Shown one piece after another: positions 32,659 through 40,168 of a stretch of 64,000 bases of DNA. This DNA comes from DATARH01 sp036268075 (GTDB lineage Bacteria; Pseudomonadota; Alphaproteobacteria; ATCC43930; CGMCC-115725), in NCBI GenBank assembly GCA_036268075.1, contig DATAUV010000052.1:1-64000 (forward strand), written 5' to 3'. A model generated the notes under the pieces. The model was not told where the DNA came from. It saw nothing but the letters and a program-made list of their open reading frames with translations, and searched no databases. A program made the translations under genes and the position numbers. The first letter of the stretch is position 1, and the number at the start of each line of letters is the position of its first letter.

Positions 32659-32941
32659 GTCGCCGATCTCCCGTGAAATTTGCCAGTGAAGCCTGAGCGA
32701 CGATAGCGCGAAGCCGCCGCGCGCGGTAGGGCGGCGGCCGTACTGGCTTAATCTTCTTGATTGGATGGCGATCTTGTTCTCCGCTTGCCAAACGGCGTGC
32801 GGAGCCTTAGGTAAGCGCCCTCAACCCTCACGCAGGGCCGCGGCTGCTTCGATGAAGCGGTCCGCTCCGGTGTCGGCGCATTGCTCGAAAGAGCGTGGGC
32901 CGATCATTCCTGCGGCGGATCAACCGGAAAAGGACAGGACC
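32659..32941 (+). promoter_or_regulatory. 283-base leader/promoter region upstream of rpsB
   Basis: No gene. The region is long for a ribosomal-protein promoter and has several short self-complementary stretches, for example GCTCGAAAGAGC at about 32885-32896 (GAAA tetraloop). In many bacteria S2 represses its own mRNA through a leader structure; whether this leader does so cannot be told by eye. AAAAGGACAGG precedes the rpsB ATG. Confidence 0.4.
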
Positions 32942-33811
32942 ATGGCAGTACCCGATTTCACCATGCGCCAGCTTTTGGAAGCCGGCGTGCATTTCGGCCA
33001 TCATACCCGCCGCTGGAACCCGAAGATGGCGCCGTACATCTTTGGCGTCCGCAACGGCATCCACATCGTCGACCTCGAGCACACCGTGCCGCTGCTGCAC
33101 CAGGGGCTCGAAGCGATCCGCAACGAGGTCGCCGGCGGCGGCCGCGTGCTGATCGTCGGCACCAAGCGCCAAGCGCAGGAGGCGGTCGCCGACTCGGCCA
33201 AGCGCTGCGGCCAGTATTACGTCAATTACCGCTGGCTCGGCGGGATGTTGACAAATTTCAAGACGATCTCGAACTCCATCAAGCGCCTGCGCGAGCTGGA
33301 CGAGCGGATCCAAACCGAAGAGGTTGGCCTCACCAAGCGCGAACTGCTCGAGTTGACCCGCGACCGCGACAAGCTTGAACGCTCGCTGGGCGGAATCAAG
33401 GAGATGGGCGGCCTGCCCAGCATCCTGTTCGTGATCGACACCAACAAAGAGGCGATTGCCGTCGCCGAGGCGAACAAGCTGCGCATCCCGGTCGTGGCCG
33501 TGCTCGATTCGAACTCGGACCCGGCCGGCATCGCCTATCCGATCCCCGGCAACGACGACGCCATGCGCGCGATCCATCTTTACTGCGAGCTGGTGAGCGG
33601 CGCCGTGCTCGACGGGTTGCAGGCCGAGATGGCCGCGTCCGGCATCGACGTCGGCGCCAGGGCGCAGGTGCCGAAGGAGATGATGGAAGACATCGAGCCC
33701 GAGGAAGCGCAAGTCGAGGCGGCAGCGGAAACGGCGGCACCGGAGATGATGGAAGCGGAAGAGGCCGCGCCGGCATCCGGCGAGGCCGCCGCCGGCGAAG
33801 CCACGGCCTGA
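32942..33811 (+). CDS. rpsB: 30S ribosomal protein S2
   Basis: 289 residues, about 45 longer than E. coli S2. MAVPDFTMRQLLEAGVHFGH, NPKMAPYIFGVRNGIHIVDL and YRWLGGMLTNFKTISNSI are S2 signatures. After about residue 244 comes an acidic, Ala/Glu/Met-rich tail (EDIEPEEAQVEAAAETAAPE) that is probably disordered. The start at 32942 is preceded by AAAAGGACAGG; the open frame upstream is leader. It heads the rpsB-tsf-pyrH-frr run. Confidence 0.98.
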   Translation: MAVPDFTMRQLLEAGVHFGHHTRRWNPKMAPYIFGVRNGIHIVDLEHTVPLLHQGLEAIRNEVAGGGRVLIVGTKRQAQEAVADSAKRCGQYYVNYRWLGGMLTNFKTISNSIKRLRELDERIQTEEVGLTKRELLELTRDRDKLERSLGGIKEMGGLPSILFVIDTNKEAIAVAEANKLRIPVVAVLDSNSDPAGIAYPIPGNDDAMRAIHLYCELVSGAVLDGLQAEMAASGIDVGARAQVPKEMMEDIEPEEAQVEAAAETAAPEMMEAEEAAPASGEAAAGEATA

Positions 33812-33828
33812 GACGAGAGGATACGGCG

Positions 33829-34755
33829 ATGCCTGAGGTAACCGCCGCGCTGGTCAAGGAATTGCGCGACAAGACCGGCGCCGGGATGATGGATTGCAAG
33901 CGCGCGCTCGGCGACAGCGCCGGCGATATCGAAGCCGCGGTCGATTGGCTGCGCAAGAAGGGGCTGGCCGCGGCGGCGAAAAAGGCCGGTCGGGTCGCGG
34001 CCGAAGGACTCGTCGGCGTCGCCACGGCGGCGAAGGCGGGCGCCGTGGTCGAGGTCAATTCCGAGACGGATTTCGTCGCCCGCAACGATTTGTTCCAGGC
34101 CCTGGTGCGAACGGTCGCGGAGCTCGCCGTGGCCGGCAACGGCGATTCCGACGCGCTCGCCGCGACCCCCTATCCGGGCACGGGACGCACGGTCGCCGAG
34201 GAGGTCGCCGAGCTTGTCGGCCGGATCGGCGAGAACATGGTGCTGCGGCGGGTCGCGCGGCTGTCGGTCGGCAGCGGCGTCGTCGCCTCGTACATGCACA
34301 ACTCGCTGGCGCCGAACCTCGGCAAGATCGGTGTGCTGGTCGCGCTCGAATCCGCCGCGCCGGCGGATACGCTGGCGGCGTTGGGGCGGCAGCTCGCGAT
34401 GCATGTCGCGGCCGCGAACCCGCTTTACCTCGACCGCGCCGCGGTGCCGGCCGCGGATCTCGAACGCGAGCGGGACGTGCTGCGGGGGCAGGCCGAAACC
34501 ACCGGCAAATCCGTCGACATCGTCGAACGGATGGTCGAGGGCCGGCTGCGCAAGTTCTACGAGGATTCGGTTCTGCTCGATCAGGTCTATGTGATCGACG
34601 GCGAGAGCCGCGTCGGCAAGGTGATCGAAGCCGCCGCCAAGGCCGCCGGGACCGCGATCACGGTGAGCGGATTCGTCCGTTTCGCGCTTGGCGAGGGGAT
34701 CGACAAGCCGACCACCGATTTTGCCGCCGAAGTTGGGGCGCAGCTCAAGCATTAG
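33829..34755 (+). CDS. tsf: elongation factor Ts
   Basis: 308 residues. The N-terminal UBA-like domain contains TGAGMMDCKRAL, followed by the core domain with VEVNSETDFVARND and VASYMHN, and a C-terminal module. EF-Ts exchanges GDP for GTP on EF-Tu. It follows rpsB by 17 bases (GAGAGGATAC before the ATG), the universal pairing. Confidence 0.98.
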   Translation: MPEVTAALVKELRDKTGAGMMDCKRALGDSAGDIEAAVDWLRKKGLAAAAKKAGRVAAEGLVGVATAAKAGAVVEVNSETDFVARNDLFQALVRTVAELAVAGNGDSDALAATPYPGTGRTVAEEVAELVGRIGENMVLRRVARLSVGSGVVASYMHNSLAPNLGKIGVLVALESAAPADTLAALGRQLAMHVAAANPLYLDRAAVPAADLERERDVLRGQAETTGKSVDIVERMVEGRLRKFYEDSVLLDQVYVIDGESRVGKVIEAAAKAAGTAITVSGFVRFALGEGIDKPTTDFAAEVGAQLKH

Positions 34756-34761
34756 GCGGGC

Positions 34762-34811
34762 GCGGGGCCGCGGCGGTCTCCGTCCCATGCGGGCGGGACG
34801 ACCGCGATCCC
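34762..34811. repeat. dispersed palindromic repeat, family B, between tsf and pyrH
   Basis: GCGGTCTCCGTCCCATGCGG and the following GGCGGGACGACCGCGATCC form imperfect palindromes of the family B type. It occupies the 129-base gap between tsf and pyrH. Confidence 0.65.
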
Positions 34812-34884
34812 TGGCCAGAAAGCCGGTGCGCCGTCCGATGTTTGGTGTATCTTCTCGCGCACTCAGCGCGGGTGCGTCAGCCAG

Positions 34885-35625
34885 ATGAGCGCGAACCGCA
34901 TGTCAGCGGATTTGAAATATCGCCGCGTCCTCCTCAAGGTCTCGGGGGAGGCGCTGATGGGCGAGCGCGACTATGGCCTCGATCCGGTCATGGTCGGCCG
35001 CATCGCCGACGAGATACAATCGGTCCACGAGCTCGGCGTCCAATGCGCGCTGGTGATTGGCGGCGGCAACATCTTCCGCGGCCTGTCGGGCGCGGCGGTG
35101 GGAATGGAGCGCGCCTCGGCCGACTACATGGGCATGCTGGCGACGGTCATCAACTCGCTGGCGATGCAGAACGAACTGGAGCGGCACGGCGTTCAGACCC
35201 GGGTCCAGTCGGCGATCTCGATGCAGGCCGTGTGCGAGCCCTATATCCGCCGCAGGGCGATCCGCCACCTGGAAAAGGGCAGGGTGGTGATCTTTGGCGC
35301 CGGCACCGGCAATCCGTACTTTACGACCGACACCGCCGCGGCGCTGCGCGCGTCGGAGATGGGGTGCGACGCGCTCTTGAAGGCGACCAAGGTGGACGGC
35401 GTCTACGACGCCGATCCGATCAAGGTGCCGGGCGCCAAGCGGTTCGACCGGCTCGGCTATCTCGAAGTCCTGTCGCGCGACCTTCAGGTCATGGATGCGT
35501 CGGCGATCTCGCTGGCGCGGGAAAACCGCATCCCGATCCTGGTGTTCTCGATCTTCCAAAGCGGCGGGTTCGCCGAGGTCGTGCAGGGGCAGGGCCGGTT
35601 TACGATCATCACGGACGAGCCATGA
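34885..35625 (+). CDS. pyrH: UMP kinase
   Basis: 246-residue amino-acid-kinase-fold UMP kinase (UMP to UDP). YRRVLLKVSGEALMGE (phosphate-binding N-terminus), IGGGNIFRGL, GTGNPYFTTDTAAALRA and ATKVDGVYDADP are signatures. Two in-frame ATGs (34885 and 34900) are possible; the first is used here. It lies between tsf and frr, as is general in bacteria. Confidence 0.97.
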   Translation: MSANRMSADLKYRRVLLKVSGEALMGERDYGLDPVMVGRIADEIQSVHELGVQCALVIGGGNIFRGLSGAAVGMERASADYMGMLATVINSLAMQNELERHGVQTRVQSAISMQAVCEPYIRRRAIRHLEKGRVVIFGAGTGNPYFTTDTAAALRASEMGCDALLKATKVDGVYDADPIKVPGAKRFDRLGYLEVLSRDLQVMDASAISLARENRIPILVFSIFQSGGFAEVVQGQGRFTIITDEP

Positions 35626-35659
35626 TATCTATCGAATAGGAGACGGCAGGGAGGCGGCG

Positions 35660-36220
35660 ATGGCGGAAGACGGCTTGTTGAAAGATGTGGAACGCAGGAT
35701 GGACGGCGCGCTCGAGGCGCTGCGCAAGGAGTTCGGCGGCCTGCGCACCGGCCGCGCGTCGGCGAGCCTCTTGGAGCCGATCCAGGTCAACGCCTACGGC
35801 AACATGACGCCGCTCGCCCAGGTCGCCAGCATCAACGTGCCCGAGCCGCGGCTGATCACCGTGCAGGTGTGGGACCGCGGCAACGTCAAGGCCGTCGACA
35901 AGGCGATCCGCGAGTCGTCGCTGGGCCTCAACCCGCAGGGCGAGGGCCAGCTGATTCGCGTGCCGATCCCCGACCTCAACCAGGACCGGCGGCGCGAGCT
36001 GACCAAGGTCGCGGCGAAATATGCCGAGGCCGCGCGGGTTTCGGTGCGCAACGTGCGCCGCGACGGGATCGAGGCCTTGCGCAAGAAGGAAAAGGACGGC
36101 GACATTTCCCAAGACGAGCAGCGCAAGCTCGAAAAAGAAATCCAGACTTTGACCGACGGTCACATCAAACGAATCGACGATACGCTGTCGCAGAAAGACA
36201 AGGAAATCTTGCAGGTCTGA
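35660..36220 (+). CDS. frr: ribosome recycling factor
   Basis: 186 residues, standard length. Three-helix bundle with FGGLRTGRASASLLEPIQV, NPQGEGQLIRVPIPDLNQDR (hinge and domain II) and RNVRRDGIEALRKKEKDGDI. It splits post-termination ribosomes with EF-G. AGGGAGGCGGCG precedes the ATG. The TGA overlaps the uppS ATG by one base. Confidence 0.98.
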   Translation: MAEDGLLKDVERRMDGALEALRKEFGGLRTGRASASLLEPIQVNAYGNMTPLAQVASINVPEPRLITVQVWDRGNVKAVDKAIRESSLGLNPQGEGQLIRVPIPDLNQDRRRELTKVAAKYAEAARVSVRNVRRDGIEALRKKEKDGDISQDEQRKLEKEIQTLTDGHIKRIDDTLSQKDKEILQV

Positions 36221-36954
36221 TGGATAATGCCGTCGCCGTGCCAGGGGGAACGCCTCGGCACATCGCAATCATCATGGATGGCAACGGGCGGTGGGCCACG
36301 GCGCGCGGGTTGCCGCGCGTCATCGGCCACCGTAACGGCGCCGAGGCGGTGCGGCGCACGATCACCGCGGCGACCGAGCTCGGCATACCGTATCTGACCC
36401 TGTTCGGCTTTTCGTCGGAGAACTGGAAGCGGTCTCCGCGCGAGATCGACGACCTGATGGGGCTGCTGCGCCACTATCTGCGGGGCGAGATCGCCGAGCT
36501 GCATCGTAATGGCGTTCGCATCAGGATCATCGGCGACCGCGCCCGGCTGGCGCCCGACATCGTGACGCTGATCGACAACGCCGAGACGCTGACGCGCGAC
36601 AACACCGGGGTCAATCTGACGGTCGCGCTGTCCTATGGCGGGCGAGCCGAGATCGTCGCGGCGGCGCAGGCGATCGCGCGCAAGGCGGCGGCGGGGAAGC
36701 TCGATCCCGAGGCGGTCGACGAAGCGACGATCGAGCGCCACCTCTTCACCGCCGGCCTCCCCGACCCGGATCTGTTGATCCGCACCAGCGGCGAGCAGCG
36801 CATCAGCAACTTCCTGCTGTGGCAGTGCGCTTACGCCGAGCTCGTCTTCATCAAGACGCTGTGGCCCGATTTCGGCCGCGCCGACCTCGAACAGGCGATC
36901 GCCGATTTCGGCTGCCGTGAGCGGCGCTACGGGGCCTCGGTTGAGTCGCGCTGA
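36220..36954 (+). CDS. uppS: isoprenyl transferase (undecaprenyl diphosphate synthase)
   Basis: 244-residue cis-prenyltransferase that makes undecaprenyl diphosphate for peptidoglycan and O-antigen carriers. Catalytic Asp20 sits in IIMDGNGRWA; GHRNGAEAVR, TLFGFSSENWKR and the C-terminal DLLIRTSGEQRISNFLLWQ follow. It begins at the frr stop (TGATG) and is followed by cdsA. Confidence 0.97.
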   Translation: MDNAVAVPGGTPRHIAIIMDGNGRWATARGLPRVIGHRNGAEAVRRTITAATELGIPYLTLFGFSSENWKRSPREIDDLMGLLRHYLRGEIAELHRNGVRIRIIGDRARLAPDIVTLIDNAETLTRDNTGVNLTVALSYGGRAEIVAAAQAIARKAAAGKLDPEAVDEATIERHLFTAGLPDPDLLIRTSGEQRISNFLLWQCAYAELVFIKTLWPDFGRADLEQAIADFGCRERRYGASVESR

Positions 36955-37753
36955 GCTCGGTCCTGTTGCATTGAGGGTGGTGTCGGCGGTCGTGATGGCC
37001 CCGATCCCGCTCGCCGCGATCTGGTTCGGCGAGCCGTGGCTGGCGCTGCTGGCCGTGCTCGCCGCGGCATTGATGGCGTGGGAGTGGGGCCGGCTGTGCC
37101 GTGGCGGAATGGGCGGCGGCAGCGGTACCGTGGTGATCGCGATCGTCGTCTGGGCGGTGGCGGCAGCGGCGTACCGCGGCGCCTTATCGGGTCTGACCGC
37201 AACCGGGGTCGGCGCCGTCATGGTCTATGCGTTCGCGCGGTGGCGGCGCGACAGCGAGCCGGCCTGGCTCGCCTTTGGCGCGATCTGGGTCGCGGTGCCG
37301 TGCGTGCTCCTGCTATGGCTGGCGCGGCCGGAGAATGCCGGGCGTGCGACGGTCCTCTGGCTGCTCGCCGTGGTGTGGGCAACCGATATCGGCGCCTATG
37401 TGTTCGGGCGCGCGATCGGCGGCCCGCGTCTCGCCCCCCGCTGGAGCCCGGGAAAGACCTGGGCGGGGCTGATAGGCGGGACAATTTGCGCCGGGATCGT
37501 CGGCGCGGTGACGGCGTTGGTGCTCCATGGCGTGCCGCCTCTACCGCTGGTGCTGACCAGCGCGGGACTTGCGATTGTCGAGCAGTTCGGCGATCTTGCT
37601 GAATCGGCGGCCAAGCGAAGGTTCGGTGTGAAGGACTCGAGCGGCCTCATTCCCGGGCACGGTGGGCTTCTGGACCGGCTCGACGGCCTGCTGGCGGTGA
37701 TTCCGGCAGTGGCGCTCCTGACCCTCGTCGGCGGCGTTCCGACATGGCGGTAA
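36941..37753 (+). CDS. cdsA: phosphatidate cytidylyltransferase
   Basis: 270-residue polytopic membrane enzyme making CDP-diacylglycerol. The C-terminal signature is SPGKTWAGLIGGT followed by EQFGDLAESAAKRRFGVKDS and LIPGHGGLLDRLDGL. About eight hydrophobic segments are visible. The start is uncertain: TTG 36941 overlaps uppS by 14 bases; ATG 36995 is an alternative that would trim the first helix. It overlaps dxr by 10 bases. Confidence 0.94.
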   Translation: MSRAELGPVALRVVSAVVMAPIPLAAIWFGEPWLALLAVLAAALMAWEWGRLCRGGMGGGSGTVVIAIVVWAVAAAAYRGALSGLTATGVGAVMVYAFARWRRDSEPAWLAFGAIWVAVPCVLLLWLARPENAGRATVLWLLAVVWATDIGAYVFGRAIGGPRLAPRWSPGKTWAGLIGGTICAGIVGAVTALVLHGVPPLPLVLTSAGLAIVEQFGDLAESAAKRRFGVKDSSGLIPGHGGLLDRLDGLLAVIPAVALLTLVGGVPTWR

Positions 37754-38970
37754 GCGCCACTGTACCGTTGGCCGGACGGCCGCGGCGGATTTCGATCCTC
37801 GGCTCGACCGGGTCGGTGGGCCGCAGCACGGTCGATCTCCTTTCCCGCAACCGCGACCGCTTTACGGTCGAGGCGCTGACCGCCAACCGGAACGCGAAAT
37901 CACTGGCCGAGCAGGCCGTGGCGCTGGGCGCGCGGTTCGCGGCGGTCGCCGACCCGAGCGCCTACACCGAGCTCAAGGACCGGCTCGCCGGCACCGGAAT
38001 CGCCGTCGGCAGCGGCCCGGAGGCGCTGACCGAGGCCGCCGACCGGCCGGCCGATCTGTTGATGGCCGGGATCGTCGGCGCCGCAGGGCTGGCCCCGACG
38101 CTGACCGCGATCCGGCGTGGCCGCATCGTCGCGCTCGCCAACAAGGAGGCGCTGGTCTGCGCCGGCAGCCTGTTCCTGCGCGAGGTCAAGCGGTATGGCG
38201 CGACCCTCCTGCCGGTCGACAGCGAGCACAACGCGATCTGGCAATGTTTCGATTTCGACCGGGTCGACGCGATCGACACGATCACGCTGACCGCCAGCGG
38301 CGGCCCGTTCCGCGAATTTTCGACCGACCAGATGCGCGGCGTGACGCCGCAGCAGGCGGTCGCCCACCCGACCTGGAGCATGGGCGCGAAGATCTCGATC
38401 GATTCGGCGACGCTGATGAACAAGGGCCTCGAGGTGATCGAGGCGCATCATCTGTTCCAGCTTCCGTCCGAGCGGATCGGCATCGTCGTGCACCCGCAAT
38501 CGATCGTCCACGGGTTCGTAACCTATAAGGATGGCTCGGTTTTGGCGCATATGGGGTCGCCCGACATGCGTACGCCGATCTCCTACGTGCTCGGCTGGCC
38601 GGAGCGCACGGCGTATCCGGCAAAGGGGCTCGACCTTGCCACGATCGGGAAGTTGACCTTCGAGCCGCCCGATGAAACCCGCTTCCCGGCATTGCGGCTG
38701 GCCCGGGCCGCGCTTATTTCGGGCGGATGCGCCGCAACCGTGCTAAACGCTGCGAACGAAACCGCCGTATATGCATTCATGGACGACCGGATCGGGTTTC
38801 TCGATATCGCCGCGACGGTCGAGGAGACGCTGACGGTGCTGCCAGGCGGGAACATGGATTCGCTCGACGACGTGTACGAGATCGACCGCCAGGCGCGCGA
38901 GATCGCCGCGGGGATCGTTGCGGCGCGCGGGCGGGCATTTTCCGGGCGTAACCGAAACGAGACGAAGTAA
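37744..38970 (+). CDS. dxr: 1-deoxy-D-xylulose-5-phosphate reductoisomerase
   Basis: 408 residues; the committed step of the MEP isoprenoid pathway (DXP to MEP, NADPH). NADPH-binding ISILGSTGSVGRSTVDL, metal and substrate site PVDSEHNAIWQC, ASGGPFRE, and HPTWSMGAKISIDSATLMNKG are diagnostic. It supplies the precursor for UppS upstream. Confidence 0.98.
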   Translation: MAVSATVPLAGRPRRISILGSTGSVGRSTVDLLSRNRDRFTVEALTANRNAKSLAEQAVALGARFAAVADPSAYTELKDRLAGTGIAVGSGPEALTEAADRPADLLMAGIVGAAGLAPTLTAIRRGRIVALANKEALVCAGSLFLREVKRYGATLLPVDSEHNAIWQCFDFDRVDAIDTITLTASGGPFREFSTDQMRGVTPQQAVAHPTWSMGAKISIDSATLMNKGLEVIEAHHLFQLPSERIGIVVHPQSIVHGFVTYKDGSVLAHMGSPDMRTPISYVLGWPERTAYPAKGLDLATIGKLTFEPPDETRFPALRLARAALISGGCAATVLNAANETAVYAFMDDRIGFLDIAATVEETLTVLPGGNMDSLDDVYEIDRQAREIAAGIVAARGRAFSGRNRNETK

Positions 38971-38978
38971 AGGCTGTG

Positions 38979-40130
38979 ATGGAAGCGTTTTTGCACGGAG
39001 GGGCCTACCACTTTCTGTTCACCGTGGTGGCGTTCCTCGTGGTCCTGACCGTGCTGGTTTTCGTGCACGAGCTGGGGCACTACATGATCGCCCGGCGCAA
39101 CCGGGTCAGGATCGAGATTTTTTCCATCGGCTTTGGGCCCGAGCTGTTCGGCTGGTACGACCGCGCCGGGACACGGTGGAAGTTCAGTGCTGTTCCGCTC
39201 GGCGGTTACGTCAAGATGTTCGGCGATAGCGACCCTACCTCCAGCTTCGCGCTCGTGCGCGCGAGTGAGCTGACGGAGGCGGATCGCCAGGCGTCGTTCC
39301 ACTTCAAAACGCTCGGTCAGCGCGCCGCGATCGTCGCGGGCGGTCCGCTCGCGAATTTCGTCTTCGCGATCGTCGTGCTGGCGCTGCTGTTCATGACCTA
39401 CGGCGAGCCCTTTACCCCGGCCGAGATCGGCCAGGTGACGGCGGGCAGCGCCGCGGCGCAGGCGGGGATGCAGGTCGGCGACGTGATCACCCGCATCGAC
39501 GACCATCCGATCGCGCGGTTCGAGGACGTGCAGCAGTACGTGCGGCTCAACGCCGGCACGCCGATGGCGATCGTGGTCACGCGGGGCGGCGAGGCGAAGA
39601 CGCTGACCGTGACGCCCAGCCTTACCGAGTTTACCGACCGGTTCGGCAACACGCACAAGATCGGGCTCCTCGGCATTGGCCATAGCGGCGTCAATTACGT
39701 GCGGCGCGATCCGCTGACCGCGATGTACCGCTCGGTCACCGAAACCTGGAACATGTCGGCGGCGACGTTTCAGGCGCTGTACCAGATCATCATCGGCGCG
39801 CGGCCCAGCGACGAGCTCGGCGGGCCGCTCCGCATCGCGCAGATTTCCGGCGAGGTGGCCTCGATCGGGATCGGCCCCTTGCTCTCTTTCATGGCGGTGC
39901 TGTCGATCAATCTGGGGCTGATAAATCTGTTCCCGGTGCCGGTGCTTGACGGCGGACACCTGCTGTTCTATGCCGCTGAGGCAATACGAGGAAAACCGCT
40001 GGGGCAGCGGGCGCAGGAATACGGCTTTCGCATCGGGTTGGCTTTGGTGTTGACTCTGATGGTCTTCGCCACCTGGAATGATCTTGTTCACGTGGGGATT
40101 GTGGAGTTCGTGAAACGTCTCGTGACGTGA
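38979..40130 (+). CDS. rseP: RIP metalloprotease RseP (site-2 protease)
   Basis: 383-residue intramembrane zinc protease. HELGH (His30, Glu31, His34) in the first transmembrane helix, a PDZ domain at about residues 130-215 (VTAGSAAAQAGMQVGDVITR), and the second zinc motif NLFPVPVLDGGHLLF near the C-terminus. It cleaves anti-sigma factors and remnant signal peptides. Unlike E. coli RseP it appears to carry one PDZ domain. The GTG at 38976 precedes the chosen ATG. Confidence 0.96.
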   Translation: MEAFLHGGAYHFLFTVVAFLVVLTVLVFVHELGHYMIARRNRVRIEIFSIGFGPELFGWYDRAGTRWKFSAVPLGGYVKMFGDSDPTSSFALVRASELTEADRQASFHFKTLGQRAAIVAGGPLANFVFAIVVLALLFMTYGEPFTPAEIGQVTAGSAAAQAGMQVGDVITRIDDHPIARFEDVQQYVRLNAGTPMAIVVTRGGEAKTLTVTPSLTEFTDRFGNTHKIGLLGIGHSGVNYVRRDPLTAMYRSVTETWNMSAATFQALYQIIIGARPSDELGGPLRIAQISGEVASIGIGPLLSFMAVLSINLGLINLFPVPVLDGGHLLFYAAEAIRGKPLGQRAQEYGFRIGLALVLTLMVFATWNDLVHVGIVEFVKRLVT

Positions 40131-40168
40131 CCAAGCGACGAGTTTGAGGTCACGAGACAGCGTCTGGG

